From Endobacterium cereale (GTDB lineage: Bacteria; Pseudomonadota; Alphaproteobacteria; Rhizobiales; Rhizobiaceae): a stretch of 64,000 nt of DNA. A model generated the notes under the pieces. The model saw only the letters and a list, made by a program, of their open reading frames with translations, did not search any database and was not told the DNA's origin. The stretch is taken from assembly GCF_009617585.1 (NCBI RefSeq), contig NZ_WIXI01000040.1:124001-188000 (forward strand), given 5' to 3'. A program made the position numbers and the translations under genes. Each line of letters starts with the position of its first letter. The first letter of the stretch is position 1. This document shows, in pieces, positions 8,571 to 17,949 of the stretch.

Positions 8571-9624
8571 AGAGATTGCGGTCGAGCCAGTCGAAGGCGT
8601 GATCCTGCTGTTTTTGCGAAAAATTGTGGCCGCCCGGGCAGATGCAGGTTTCAAGTTGCTCCGGTGCCTCGGCCGCACCCCAGATGCCGTGAAGCTGCTG
8701 AAAGGCCTCTTCGGCGACAGGCTGGGGAAAATGCCGATCTTCCGATCCGGTAAAGATCAACGCCGGTTTCGGTGCCGCAAGGCCGGCGAAATGCGGATAA
8801 TCCAGCTTCCCCGCGATCTGCGGGTGCAGCATCGTAAATGCGGATTGGCCGCGCAACTGGTTGTTGCCTGGCTGCATCAAACCTTGCAGCGTTCCCATCC
8901 AGCCGCCGGAGACGCAGGCCGCGATGTCATCGGACAGCGCTGCTAGTTGCCAGGCGCGTAAGCCACCCATCGAATAACCGAGGCTGGCGATCCGGGTTTT
9001 GTCCACGCCCGGCAGATTTCTCAGAAATGCCAGTGCTTCCAGATCTTCCGAAAGAATGACCGAGGCGTAGGAAACGCCGAACTGCATCAGGTTGGCGGCC
9101 AGCGCCTGTTGCGTTTCGTAACCATTGCCCCTGCGGCTGCCCCAGCCGAGCGCGTCGGCGCAGAGCACGGTATAGCCACGTCGAACGAGTTCGTTGCCGA
9201 TAAACCGACCGCCATAGAGCTTGTTAACCCACAGGTCGATATCAGCTCGCAGTTCTGGATTCTCGTCCGATCGGTTGCTAAGCTTTTCCTTGCCTATCGA
9301 AAAGAACGAGCCGTGGTCGTGTAGAAGAAGGACAGCTGGCGCAGGGGCCGCGGTCTTCGGGCGCAGCAGATAGGCAAGGGTGGTTTCGCCATTCGAAAAG
9401 CCCAAGCGCAACTCTTGGCCAAGGATGTCGTCGTCTGACCATTCCGAAACGATGGCGGAGATTGGCGGCGGCACCTCATCGACACCCAGTGCCAGACGGA
9501 CCTTCTCGCGGGTTTTCGATCTCCAGGCCTGAAAATCCTGCGCTTCGGGATCAAAATTCCAGACGAAATGATTGCGATCGCGAAGACGTCGGCTGATGCC
9601 GCACATGTTCTCCGCATCAATCAT
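8569..9624 (-). CDS. Alpha/beta hydrolase, dienelactone-hydrolase / acetyl-esterase-like
   Basis: A 351-residue hydrolase. The triad is readable: Ser218 in the nucleophile elbow GYSMGG, Asp296 in TGSEDRHF, and His333 in PGGHNF. The N-terminal ~90 residues form an extra cap-like region before the first core strand (APAVLLLHDHGSF). This resembles the dienelactone-hydrolase-like esterases found in sugar catabolic operons, which may deacylate or open a lactone. The start ATG at 9624 overlaps the regulator stop codon (ATGA), implying translational coupling. A second ATG at 9606 has GGAG upstream and is an equally good start. It is the last gene of the ABC operon that begins at 15617. Confidence 0.78.
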   Translation of the reverse strand: MIDAENMCGISRRLRDRNHFVWNFDPEAQDFQAWRSKTREKVRLALGVDEVPPPISAIVSEWSDDDILGQELRLGFSNGETTLAYLLRPKTAAPAPAVLLLHDHGSFFSIGKEKLSNRSDENPELRADIDLWVNKLYGGRFIGNELVRRGYTVLCADALGWGSRRGNGYETQQALAANLMQFGVSYASVILSEDLEALAFLRNLPGVDKTRIASLGYSMGGLRAWQLAALSDDIAACVSGGWMGTLQGLMQPGNNQLRGQSAFTMLHPQIAGKLDYPHFAGLAAPKPALIFTGSEDRHFPQPVAEEAFQQLHGIWGAAEAPEQLETCICPGGHNFSQKQQDHAFDWLDRNL

Positions 9625-10355
9625 CAGTCCTGCCGCATCTTTGCGAGCGTTCTGTCCTTGCTGGCGATCAGATGCGCGCGCATCGCTGCTCTCGCGCCAT
9701 CGGCATCACCTGCCTCGATGGCCGTAAGAATAGCCAGATGCTCCTTGTTCACGCGAGCAAGCAGAGTGGACAGTGTCTTGTCGTCGACCGCATGGGTGGT
9801 GCGGCGCATGCGCGGCATCAGGGTTTCGCCCAAATAGTTGAAGATGCCGGAAAAATGCTCGTTATGGCTGGCCGCTGCCACCGCACAGTGAAACTCGAAA
9901 TCCGCCAGTGTGTTGCGTGTCGCGTGCTGAACTGCGTCTTCCATCGTGTCGCAGGCGGCTTTCATGGCCTTCAGGTCTGCAGCGTTGCGGCGCTCGGCAG
10001 CCAGCGCCGCCGCCTCGGATTCTATGCCGATGCGCAGTTCCAGCCCCTTGATCATGTTGCCGGCCTGCATCAGGTCGGCATCACCAAGCCGGAATGGCGT
10101 AACGCCTGCATCGTCACGAACAAAAACGCCGATACCGTGCTGGATGGAGACAAGGCCGCTGGCGCGCAGATTGGCGACGGCCTCTCGCACGACGGTGCGG
10201 CTGACGCCGAGTTCTTCCATCAGCGCCTTTTCGGTCGGCAGCTTGGAGCCGCGTGGATATTCATCCTGCTTGATGCGCTCTGAAAGAACGCGCACGACCT
10301 GAGTGCTCAGGCTTTCCCGGCGGGCAAACATGGTTGGCGAAACATCAGCACTCAT
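9624..10355 (-). CDS. FadR-subfamily GntR regulator (FCD domain)
   Basis: A 243-residue regulator. The winged helix (about 15-85) includes EYPRGSKLPTEKALMEELGVSRTVVREAVANLRASGLVSIQHG; the C-terminal FCD domain includes DFEFHCAVAAASHNEHFSGIFNYLG and HLAILTAIEAGDADGARAAMRAH. The start at 10355 has GGAGG 7 bases upstream; a much longer frame to 10517 is antisense to the ATPase gene end and is rejected. It is embedded between the ATPase and hydrolase genes of the same operon, so it probably controls that transporter. The palindrome at 15697-15733 upstream of the binding-protein gene is a candidate target. Confidence 0.87.
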   Translation of the reverse strand: MSADVSPTMFARRESLSTQVVRVLSERIKQDEYPRGSKLPTEKALMEELGVSRTVVREAVANLRASGLVSIQHGIGVFVRDDAGVTPFRLGDADLMQAGNMIKGLELRIGIESEAAALAAERRNAADLKAMKAACDTMEDAVQHATRNTLADFEFHCAVAAASHNEHFSGIFNYLGETLMPRMRRTTHAVDDKTLSTLLARVNKEHLAILTAIEAGDADGARAAMRAHLIASKDRTLAKMRQD

Positions 10356-10378
10356 CGCAAGAGCCTCCGATTGAATGG

Positions 10379-11137
10379 TCAAACCGCCTGATCGTATTCG
10401 AGGCTGGCCTGAATGAGTTCGCGGGCATAAGGGTCTTTTGCCGCGCCGGTTGCCAGCACGTCCCGGCTCATCACCTCGACGATCCGGCCGTGCTGCATGA
10501 CTGCCAGCCGCTCGCACATATGATCGATAACCGCAAGATCATGGCTGACGAACAGATAGGTGAGGTTACGCTTTGCCCGCAGATCGGCAAGCAGGTTCAG
10601 CACTTCCGCCTGCACCGAAACGTCAAGCGCCGATGTCGGCTCGTCGAGCAGCAGGATGCGCGGCTCGAGGATGAGGGCGCGGGCGATCGCCACACGCTGG
10701 CGCTGGCCGCCCGAAAGTTCGTGCGGGTAGCGCGACAGGAAGTCCGGGTTCAGGCCGACATCGATTAGCGCCTTTTCCATCCGCTCCACCTGCCTGTCCA
10801 TGCGGTGAATGCGCAGCGGTTCCTGAAGCGCCGTGCGGATGGACTGGCGCGGATGCAGCGAACCATAGGGGTCCTGAAACACCATCTGCACGGCGCGGCA
10901 ATAATCGGCAAATGGCATGTCGTTGACGGAAGTGCCTTCCAGCTTAACATCGCCTTCCCAGGAATTCAGCAGGCGGGCGATACAGCGCAGGATGGTGGAT
11001 TTGCCCGAGCCGGATTCGCCGACGAGCCCAAAGGATTCGCCGGGCGCGACCGAAAAACAGACGTCGCCGAGAATGCGTCGCTTGGCGGGGCCATGGCCGA
11101 GACTGATGGAGACCTGGTTGACTTCAATCGCGGTCAT
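10379..11137 (-). CDS. ABC transporter ATPase, DppF/OppF-type
   Basis: A 252-residue ATPase with Walker A GESGSGKS (40-47), Q-loop MVFQDPYGSLHP, signature [15 protein letters not shown] and Walker B ILLLDEPTSALD. It is shorter than canonical DppF because it ends soon after the H-loop region (FVSHDLAVI) and lacks the extended oligopeptide C-terminal domain. It overlaps the upstream DppD-type gene by four bases (ATGA). It works with the partner ATPase as a heterodimer under the two permeases encoded upstream. Substrate class: short peptides, opines or sugar-acid derivatives; not resolved. Confidence 0.9.
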   Translation of the reverse strand: MTAIEVNQVSISLGHGPAKRRILGDVCFSVAPGESFGLVGESGSGKSTILRCIARLLNSWEGDVKLEGTSVNDMPFADYCRAVQMVFQDPYGSLHPRQSIRTALQEPLRIHRMDRQVERMEKALIDVGLNPDFLSRYPHELSGGQRQRVAIARALILEPRILLLDEPTSALDVSVQAEVLNLLADLRAKRNLTYLFVSHDLAVIDHMCERLAVMQHGRIVEVMSRDVLATGAAKDPYARELIQASLEYDQAV

Positions 11138-11994
11138 ACGCTCGTCTCCTGCGGTGAGAGTGCCTGCGGCTGGCGGTTGAGAACGGGCAGGGGCTGGCGG
11201 CTGCCACCAATATGCGGCTGCGCCGCCAGCAGGCCCTTTGTATAGGGATGGGTGCAATTCTTCATGTCGCGGGCGGCGCGTTCCTCCACCACTTCGCCAT
11301 GGCGCATGACGAGCACGCGATCACAGAAATTGCGCACCAGATTGAGATCGTGGCTGATCATGATCAGGCCGATCCCCTTGTTTGTGACAAGTTCGTTCAA
11401 AATGTTGAGCACCTGCATGCGCACGGTCACATCGAGCGCCGAAGTCGGCTCGTCGGCGATGATAATCTGCGGCTCGGGGATCAGCATCATGGCGATCATG
11501 ATGCGCTGGCCCATGCCGCCGGAAACCTCGTGCGGATAAAGGCCGTAAACCCGTTCGGGATCGCGGATCTGCACCGCTTCCAGCATGTCGAGCGTCTTCT
11601 GCTTCGCGACCTGAGCCGAGGCGCTGTAGTGAACGCGATACGCCTCGGCGATCTGGGCGCCGACCGGATGGACCGGGTTGAGCGAAAATTTCGGGTCCTG
11701 CAGGATCATCGAAATGCGCCGGCCGCGAATGTCCAGCATCTGCCTTTCGCTGGCAGCGAGAAGATCGGTGCCGCTGAAATCCATGCGGTCAGCTTCGATC
11801 TTTGCCGTCGGCAACAGTTTCAGCAGAGCGCGGCCGATTGTGGATTTGCCGGAGCCGGACTCGCCGACAATACCCAGCCGTTCTCGGCCGAGATCGAAGG
11901 ACACGCCCTTGACCACATTGTTGTAGCTTTTTTTGCCGCTGCGATAGCTGACCTGCAGGTTTTCGACTTTCAGGAGAGGCTGGTTGTTGTCCAT
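11134..11994 (-). CDS. ABC transporter ATPase, DppD/OppD-type
   Basis: A 286-residue ATPase with Walker A GESGSGKS, Q-loop MILQDPKFSLNPVHPVG, signature VSGGMGQRIMIAMML and Walker B IIIADEPTSALD. The C-terminus includes HPYTKGLLAAQPH, the HPY motif of oligopeptide-type ATPases. The start at 11994 (MDNNQPLLKVENLQ) is chosen over a longer frame that overlaps the permease. Translation of the next ATPase is coupled through a 4-base overlap. Confidence 0.92.
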   Translation of the reverse strand: MDNNQPLLKVENLQVSYRSGKKSYNNVVKGVSFDLGRERLGIVGESGSGKSTIGRALLKLLPTAKIEADRMDFSGTDLLAASERQMLDIRGRRISMILQDPKFSLNPVHPVGAQIAEAYRVHYSASAQVAKQKTLDMLEAVQIRDPERVYGLYPHEVSGGMGQRIMIAMMLIPEPQIIIADEPTSALDVTVRMQVLNILNELVTNKGIGLIMISHDLNLVRNFCDRVLVMRHGEVVEERAARDMKNCTHPYTKGLLAAQPHIGGSRQPLPVLNRQPQALSPQETSV

Positions 11995-12007
11995 CGCTGT
12001 CGCTCCT

Positions 12008-12913
12008 TTAGTGTTGTTTCGGGTCGAGCGCGTCGCGCAGGCCGTCGCCCAAAAGGTTGAAGGCAAGGCTGACGATGAGGATGGCGCCGCCGGGGAAGGC
12101 GACAAGCCACCAGTTGTCGAGCATGTAACGGCGGCCGGTGGCGATCATCGCGCCCCATTCCGGCAGGGGCGGCTGGGCGCCGAGGCCGAGGAAACCAAGG
12201 CCGGCAGCCGTGAGGATGACCGTTGCCATGGAAAGCGTGATGCGCACCAGAACCGACGGCATGCACATCGGCACGATCGACTTGATGATGATGCGCAAGG
12301 AGGAAGCGCCCTGCATGCGCGACGCGGAGATGTAATCCGCATTGCGGAAAGTCAGGGTTTCGGCGCGTGCCAGGCGGGCGATCGGAGGCCAGGCGGTGAG
12401 GCCAATCGCGATGATGGCGTTTTCCAGACCCGCGCCGAGCGCCGCAACAAAGGCCAGCGACAGGATCAGGCTCGGGAAGGAGAGAAAAATGTCGGTGATG
12501 CGCATCATCACCGTATCATACCAGCCGCCGAAATAACCGGCGGTGGTGCCGACCAGCAGGCCGACGGGACCAACGATGACCGAAACGATAGTGATGATCG
12601 TCAGGCTGATGCGGGTGCCGTAGATTATGCGGCTCATGATGTCGCGGCCAAGTTCGTCCGTGCCGAACCAGTGAGCGGCGTTCGGCGGCTGCAGAACATT
12701 GCCGAGGTTGACGACATTCGGATCGTAAGGCGCGATAAGCGGCGCGACGAGTGCCGTCAGGAGCAGGATCGAGATGACGATCAGGCCAAAGCCGGAGGAC
12801 GGATTGCCGAGCAGTTCGCGGATGACCGCAAGCAGACGCCGCAAGACTGAGTTCGGGTTCGAAAGCAAAGTCGGCATCGCGTGATCCTGAGCATTGAGCG
12901 TTTCGGTGGCCAT
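12008..12913 (-). CDS. ABC transporter permease, DppC-type
   Basis: A 301-residue permease. An N-terminal cytoplasmic lead is followed by TM1 (GFGLIVISILLLTALVAPLIAP), the DppC loop HWFGTDELGRDIMSRIIYGTRISL, and the coupling helix region EADYISASRMQGAS-like (here ADYISASRMQGASSLRI). It ends FPGGAILIVSLAFNLLGDGLRDALDP. All expected membrane segments are present, which makes it the reference for the truncated homologue at 19668-21020. It overlaps the DppB stop by one base (TAATG). Confidence 0.93.
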   Translation of the reverse strand: MATETLNAQDHAMPTLLSNPNSVLRRLLAVIRELLGNPSSGFGLIVISILLLTALVAPLIAPYDPNVVNLGNVLQPPNAAHWFGTDELGRDIMSRIIYGTRISLTIITIVSVIVGPVGLLVGTTAGYFGGWYDTVMMRITDIFLSFPSLILSLAFVAALGAGLENAIIAIGLTAWPPIARLARAETLTFRNADYISASRMQGASSLRIIIKSIVPMCMPSVLVRITLSMATVILTAAGLGFLGLGAQPPLPEWGAMIATGRRYMLDNWWLVAFPGGAILIVSLAFNLLGDGLRDALDPKQH

Positions 12914-13929
12914 TAGCGCGTCCTCGGATCAAAAATCTTGTAGAGCGCGTCGGAGAGAAGGTTCAACGCGATGAAGATGATGCCGACGAGCAGCACGCAG
13001 GTCATGACCGCGTTCATGTCGCCGATCAGCATGTTGTTGGTGATATACTGGCCAAAACCCGGCCAGGAGAAGACGGTCTCGATCAGCACCGCGCCTTCGA
13101 GAAGGCTGCCATAGGCAAGCGCCACGATGGTCACCAGCTGCACGCGGATATTGGCGAACGCGTGGTGCCAGATGGTGCGGTTCTTCGACAGGCCCTTTAC
13201 CCGAGCCGTCGTGATATATTCCTGGTTCAGCTGGTCGAGCATGAAACTGCGGGTCATGCGGGTGATGTAGGCCATCGACGAATAACCGAGGATGCTGGCA
13301 GGAAGCAGCAGGTGGTTCACCGCATCCCAAAAAACTTCCCAGTCGCCGGCGATCAGGCTGTCGATCAAAAGGAAACCGGTCGTTTCGGGCACGAGGCCGA
13401 TATAGAAGTCGGACATGCGGCCGCCACCGCCGACCAGATCCAGCACGGCATAAAAGATGATCAGGCCGATCATGCCAGTCCAGAAGATCGGCATGGAATG
13501 GCCGATCAGCGTCAGGAAACGGATGACATGGTCGATCGGTTTGTTGCGCTTGACGGCCGCCAGAATGCCGAGCGGAATGCCGAGACCTGCACCGAACAGG
13601 ATGGCGAATGTGGCCAGCTCAATCGTCGCCGGCATCACATGCAGGATGTCGTTGATGACAGGTTGGCCCGTGCGGATCGAAGTGCCGAAATCGCCATGCA
13701 GAAGATCCGATACATAACGGAAAAACTGCTGGTAGATCGGCAGGTTGGCGCCGATGCGCTCAGCCACCATTTGATAGGTCGCCTGATCCGCTTCCTCGCC
13801 GATGATGGCGCGAACGGGGTCGACCGGCATCATGCGCCCGATACAGAATGTCAGGATCAGCAGGCCGACAAGGGTGACGAATATCGTTCCGGCCTGCCGC
13901 CCAAAGGCGGTGAAACTCTCGGACTTCAT
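12913..13929 (-). CDS. ABC transporter permease, DppB-type
   Basis: A 338-residue permease. It starts near a classic TM1 (GTIFVTLVGLLILTFCIGRMMPVDP), has the DppB midsection GDFGTSIRTGQPVINDI and coupling motif NQEYITTARVKGLSKNRTI, then VLIETVFSWPGFGQYITNNML and a final membrane helix ending ALYKIFDPRTR. Complete by comparison with the family. Together with the DppC-type subunit it forms the membrane pore. Confidence 0.93.
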   Translation of the reverse strand: MKSESFTAFGRQAGTIFVTLVGLLILTFCIGRMMPVDPVRAIIGEEADQATYQMVAERIGANLPIYQQFFRYVSDLLHGDFGTSIRTGQPVINDILHVMPATIELATFAILFGAGLGIPLGILAAVKRNKPIDHVIRFLTLIGHSMPIFWTGMIGLIIFYAVLDLVGGGGRMSDFYIGLVPETTGFLLIDSLIAGDWEVFWDAVNHLLLPASILGYSSMAYITRMTRSFMLDQLNQEYITTARVKGLSKNRTIWHHAFANIRVQLVTIVALAYGSLLEGAVLIETVFSWPGFGQYITNNMLIGDMNAVMTCVLLVGIIFIALNLLSDALYKIFDPRTR

Positions 13930-13954
13930 GGAGCCTCCTCATATGGTGTCGGAG

Positions 13955-13996
13955 GCCGCGGCGCTGAGAAACATGACGATCTTGCCGCGCCGCGGC
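13955..13996 (-). other. Intercistronic GC-rich stem-loop after the binding-protein gene
   Basis: A perfect 9-bp stem (13955-13963 with 13988-13996) lies just downstream of the binding-protein stop and before the DppB-type start. It has no T-run, so it fits an mRNA 3'-end stabiliser that raises binding-protein levels relative to the permeases rather than a full terminator. Confidence 0.55.
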
Positions 13997-14006
13997 GTGG
14001 GCGGAA

Positions 14007-15617
14007 TTACCGCTCTTTGGTGACCGTGCGCAGCTGTGTGGACCACGACGGGTTCAGCTGCAGGCCCTTGATGTCGGCGCGGAAGCCAACGCTGTCGACG
14101 ACTTCGGAGAATGGCTGCAAGGCAGGGACCATGTCGGCGTAATAGGTCTGGATCGCCTCGTAATCCGTAATCTGCTTGTCCTTGTTGCCCTCGATGAGGG
14201 CATCGTCGATCATCTTGTTGATCTTCTCGTCATAGAAGGACGTGCGCCAGCCCTGGAAATTGGTCAGCTTAGCCGCATCGGCATTGTCAGGATTGTAGAC
14301 CGTCGCGCGCAGGTTGCTATCGGGATGCGGCAGCTGACCGCCGCCGCCGCGACCGACCAGCAGTTCATACTTGCGCTCGCGCATCGCGCCATAAATCTGG
14401 TCGCCCGTGCCGGTGATGATTTCGGCCTTGATGCCGCCCTGAGCAAGCGTTGCCTGGATTGCCGTGGCAGCGCTCATGAACGGCACATCGGAAATGGCGC
14501 GAAGCGTGGTCGAAAAGCCGTTCGGGAAACCGCCCTCAGCCAGCAGTTTTTTTGCCTTTTCCACATCCAGCTTGTAGCCGGCATTGGGCAGCGAGCCAAA
14601 GATGCCGCTGGCGATCGGTCGGTCGCGCAGTCTGCCGAAATAGGGCAGCACGCTATCGTTCAGGCCCTGATAGTCGATGAGGTAACGCAGCGCCTCACGA
14701 ACCTTAGGGTTCTGGAATTTTTCGTCCTTCATCGAGACGGCGAGATAATAGAAGCCGCTACCACCATTGGTCTGGATCTCGACGTTTTCGTCTTTTTCCA
14801 AAGCCTTCAGGTCGGCTGCCGACATGGAGAAGGCGATGTCGATATCGCCCTTTTCCAGCATCAGGCGCTGGCTCTGGGATTCTGCCAGATGTCGCATCAT
14901 GATGCGCTTCATCGCCGGCTTTTCGCCCCAGTATTCCGGGTTCTGATCAAGGATGACGCGCTCGTTCGAGGCCCACTGGCCGAGCGTGAACGGGCCGGAG
15001 CCGGCGGACTTGTTGGTAAGCCATGCGGCGCCCTGATCGCCGTTCTTGTCGTGCTCCATCACGGTCTTCATGTCGAGAATGGAGCCGGGGCCGACAATGC
15101 CGAGCGTCTGCACGATGATCTGCGGATCGAGTTTTTTCGGCAGGGTGACGACAATCGTCTGTGCATCGGGAGCCGTAAAGCTGGCATCCGCGTTTGCCGC
15201 AGTAAAACCGTGTGTTTTCAGGAACGAAGCCTGCGCAAGGTTCAGCTTCATCAGCCGCTTCAACGACCAGACGACATCTTCCGACGTCACCGGGTTGCCG
15301 GAGGCGAACTTGGCGCCCTCGCGCAGCTTGAAGGTGATCGAGCCGTTATCGTCGGCGATCGTCCAGCTTTCGGCAAGCTGCGGATCGACCTTGGCACGGT
15401 CGACCGGGTTCAGCGAAACGAGGTTGTCATATATGTTGGCGAGAACCTGCACGGTCTCCTTGCCGGTAATCGCGGCCGGGTCCAGTGTCAGGATGTTGTT
15501 CATCGAAAAGCCGACGACCAGCATGGTCGGTGGGGTTTCGGCGTAAACGGGCTGAGAAAGCAGGGTCGAGGCAAAAAGAGCGGCGCCGAGCAATTTTGCG
15601 GATGGTTTCATCGTCAT
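14007..15617 (-). CDS. ABC transporter substrate-binding protein, family 5 (DppA/OppA-type)
   Basis: A 536-residue periplasmic binding protein with a Sec signal peptide (KLLGAALFASTLLSQPVYA, cleavage near residue 26). Family-5 features: LDPAAITGKETVQVLANIYDNL, then LAESWTIADDNGSITFKLREGAKFASGNPVTSEDVVWSLKR, and the C-terminal ITDYEAIQTYYADMVPALQPF. The start at 15617 has GGGAGGA 3 bases upstream. It is the first gene of the operon SBP-B-C-D-F-gntR-hydrolase. The ligand is unknown; peptide, opine and oligosaccharide ligands all occur in this family. Confidence 0.92.
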   Translation of the reverse strand: MTMKPSAKLLGAALFASTLLSQPVYAETPPTMLVVGFSMNNILTLDPAAITGKETVQVLANIYDNLVSLNPVDRAKVDPQLAESWTIADDNGSITFKLREGAKFASGNPVTSEDVVWSLKRLMKLNLAQASFLKTHGFTAANADASFTAPDAQTIVVTLPKKLDPQIIVQTLGIVGPGSILDMKTVMEHDKNGDQGAAWLTNKSAGSGPFTLGQWASNERVILDQNPEYWGEKPAMKRIMMRHLAESQSQRLMLEKGDIDIAFSMSAADLKALEKDENVEIQTNGGSGFYYLAVSMKDEKFQNPKVREALRYLIDYQGLNDSVLPYFGRLRDRPIASGIFGSLPNAGYKLDVEKAKKLLAEGGFPNGFSTTLRAISDVPFMSAATAIQATLAQGGIKAEIITGTGDQIYGAMRERKYELLVGRGGGGQLPHPDSNLRATVYNPDNADAAKLTNFQGWRTSFYDEKINKMIDDALIEGNKDKQITDYEAIQTYYADMVPALQPFSEVVDSVGFRADIKGLQLNPSWSTQLRTVTKER

Positions 15618-15696
15618 AGATCCTCCCAATCACGACTGCCTCCTCCAAGGCAGTAAAACCGGATTAAGAGATATGATGTCCTACGACAGATGTCAA

Positions 15697-15733
15697 CGAC
15701 AATTGAAAATACATCATGATGTTTCAATTGTCG
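15697..15733. promoter_or_regulatory. Perfect 12-bp inverted repeat, candidate operator of the ABC operon
   Basis: Arms 15697-15708 (CGACAATTGAAA) and 15722-15733 are perfect complements, separated by 13 bases that themselves contain the palindrome CATCATGATG (15712-15721). It lies ~80 bases upstream of the binding-protein start. A stem-loop terminator for the upstream gene is less likely: no T-run follows. A dimeric or tetrameric regulator site is the best reading. Confidence 0.6.
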
Positions 15734-15858
15734 GGTAGCGCGTTACCGGGCGATTTCGGCGCAAATGCCGGAGCCAGAAGGTGTGCGGAAAGCCGTAGCC
15801 GCTCTGGACGGCCGCGGATCATGCTCCGTTCATGCATTCCAAAGCCCTAAATCGGTCG

Positions 15859-16893
15859 TCAGCCCGAAATCTTCGGCCATGTGTCGGACAGGCGGTACCC
15901 ACCCGGCCAAGGGTCGGACGGATCAAGCATCAATTGATGCGTGCCGGTAATCCATGCCCGGCCGGAAATCAGCGGATAGATGGCGTCGCGTTCGCCAACC
16001 CTTGTCGTTGCATCGATGCTGCAGCGAAATTCCGAACCGATGATAGAACGGCCAATATAGGTCTCACCCAGCGCCATTTCGCCCCGTGCATGCATCACCG
16101 CCATTCGGGCGGAACATCCGGTGCCTGTCGGTGAGCGGTCGATTTTGCCCGGCTGGATGACGACGGCGTTGACGCCGGTCAGGACGCCGTCTTCGCGGGT
16201 CAGGGGAGCGGCGATCTGGCAGAAGGAGATATGGTCCCAGCCGGCGTTTTCAGGATGAGTGAAGCCCAGCTGTTCGTTCGCGGCATTGGTGATCCTGACG
16301 CCGGCTTCGGCGATTTCACGCGCTTCGTCGGGCTTGACGTCAAAGCCGAGCGCCTTGGCGTCCACGATAACGAAACTGTCGCCGCCATAGGCCGTATCGA
16401 CGGTCAGGGTTCCGAACCCGGCAACTTCCAGTGACACGCCGAGCTTGTCGGCAAAGGACGGTACGTTGCGCACCGTGATCCGCTCAGCCTTGCCGTTGCG
16501 GCATTCGGCGGTCACATCCACCAGGCCGCCCGGCGCTTCCAGCGTCATTTTCGTGACCGGCTCGCTCATTGGAATGATGCCGCTGTCGAGCAAAACGGTT
16601 GACACACAGATGGAATTGGAGCCCGACATGGGCGGCGTATCAGCCGGCTCCATGATGATCCAGCCCATTTGCGCCTTCGGATTCTTGGGTGGCACCAGCA
16701 GGTTGACGTGGCGAAAAACGCCACCGCGCGGCTCGTTCAGCACGAAATTGCGCAGTGTCTCGTCCTTGGCGATGAAACGCGACTGTTCCCAGAGCGTATC
16801 TCCGGGCGGTGGCAGAACGCCACCGACGATGACGTCACCCACTTCGCCTTCCGCGTGGCAACTGACGACATGGATGATTTTGGATGTTCGCAT
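15859..16893 (-). CDS. Proline-racemase-family enzyme, probable trans-3-hydroxy-L-proline dehydratase (Ser/Thr active-site pair)
   Basis: A 344-residue member of the proline racemase superfamily. The first active-site position is Ser90 in MSGSNSI, where racemases and epimerases have Cys (MCGH/MCGA). The second is Thr256 in DRSPTGTG, where they have Cys. Thr at the second position is the hallmark of trans-3-hydroxy-L-proline dehydratases, which give delta1-pyrroline-2-carboxylate. The adjacent upstream gene encodes the matching reductase, so the product would be L-proline. Ser rather than Cys at the first position is noteworthy. The start at 16893 ([10 protein letters not shown]) is chosen because the longer frame runs into the neighbour. 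Confidence 0.82.
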   Translation of the reverse strand: MRTSKIIHVVSCHAEGEVGDVIVGGVLPPPGDTLWEQSRFIAKDETLRNFVLNEPRGGVFRHVNLLVPPKNPKAQMGWIIMEPADTPPMSGSNSICVSTVLLDSGIIPMSEPVTKMTLEAPGGLVDVTAECRNGKAERITVRNVPSFADKLGVSLEVAGFGTLTVDTAYGGDSFVIVDAKALGFDVKPDEAREIAEAGVRITNAANEQLGFTHPENAGWDHISFCQIAAPLTREDGVLTGVNAVVIQPGKIDRSPTGTGCSARMAVMHARGEMALGETYIGRSIIGSEFRCSIDATTRVGERDAIYPLISGRAWITGTHQLMLDPSDPWPGGYRLSDTWPKISG

Positions 16894-16913
16894 GCCGGTT
16901 CCTCCCGCGAAAA

Positions 16914-17933
16914 TCAGCCTGCAGCCAGCGCCTTCAGTTTTCCGTAGCTTTCGGCAGAAAGAGGAATACCATCCTTCTCCGCCTTCGCACGGATCACATG
17001 CCTGCGATCGCCTGGCAGACGTTCCTGTCCCGCCTCCAGCACAAGGTCGCAAATACCGGCGACACGTTCGGCAAACACGTCGTTTCCGCCACGAGCCGGA
17101 TCGATGACGATGAAAAACTGGCCGGTAAACGGCGTCTGCGCACCCTTGTGGCCACTCCAGTCGAACTCGCCGGAGAAATAGCCGCCGGTCAGCGCGGCGC
17201 TGAGAATTTCCACCATCAGCGCGATGGAGTTGCCCTTGTGCCCGCCAAACGGCAGAAGCGCGCCACCATCCAGAATTTCCTTCGGATCATTGGTTGGCTG
17301 ACCATCGCGATCGACACCCATGCCGGGTTTAAGATCATGCCCCGCGCGTGCGGCGATCTGCACGTCGCCATGCGCGATGGCAGACGATGCCTGATCGAAT
17401 ACGAAGGGTGCTGCACCGGCACGCGGTGAGGCGAAGGCGACCGGATTGGTGCCGAACACCGCTTTTTTGCCGCCATGCGGCACGACGCAGGCCATGCTGT
17501 TGACGACGCTGAGCGCAACAAAACCGTCTTCGGCAAAAGGTTCGACATCTGGCCACAGCGCGCTGAAATGGTGGGAACGACGGATGGCGAGAACCGCGAC
17601 ACCGTTCGCCTTGACCTTTTCGATCAACAGCGGACGTGCGGCGAAAAAAGCCGGTTGCGTAAAACCGCCCTTGGCATCGACACGCACAAAGGCCGGACCG
17701 ACATCTTCCACTTCCGGAACAGCCTTGCCATCGACCCAGCCGCTGTCGAGCGACGAAACATAACCCGCCATGCGAAAAATGCCGTGGCTGAGGGAGCCGT
17801 CGCGTTCGCACCCTGCACAGTTTTTCGCGAGGATTTTTGCGTTGTGGTCCGATACGCCATGGCGAACAAAGATCCGCTCAAGCAATGAAACCAGATCGGC
17901 ATAGGCAAGGTGAACGGCGGCGGCGTCGGTCAT
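16914..17933 (-). CDS. Ldh2-family NAD(P)H-dependent delta1-pyrroline-2-carboxylate / delta1-piperideine-2-carboxylate reductase
   Basis: A 339-residue protein of the malate/L-lactate dehydrogenase (Ldh2/YlbC/DpkA) fold. Signature pieces: [15 protein letters not shown] near residue 45-60, [29 protein letters not shown] in the middle, then [13 protein letters not shown] and [19 protein letters not shown]. The conserved His of SHH and the GGHKG loop place it in the DpkA branch that reduces cyclic imino acids. Directly upstream of the hydroxyproline dehydratase gene (20 bases apart) it completes trans-3-hydroxyproline to L-proline. The start at 17933 is chosen; the longer frame overlaps the ATPase gene. 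Confidence 0.85.
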   Translation of the reverse strand: MTDAAAVHLAYADLVSLLERIFVRHGVSDHNAKILAKNCAGCERDGSLSHGIFRMAGYVSSLDSGWVDGKAVPEVEDVGPAFVRVDAKGGFTQPAFFAARPLLIEKVKANGVAVLAIRRSHHFSALWPDVEPFAEDGFVALSVVNSMACVVPHGGKKAVFGTNPVAFASPRAGAAPFVFDQASSAIAHGDVQIAARAGHDLKPGMGVDRDGQPTNDPKEILDGGALLPFGGHKGNSIALMVEILSAALTGGYFSGEFDWSGHKGAQTPFTGQFFIVIDPARGGNDVFAERVAGICDLVLEAGQERLPGDRRHVIRAKAEKDGIPLSAESYGKLKALAAG

Positions 17934-17949
17934 GCGAACTCCAAAATCT

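Noticed and set aside
14325..15656. A 443-codon plus-strand frame opposite the family-5 binding protein
   Set aside because: Antisense shadow without motifs.
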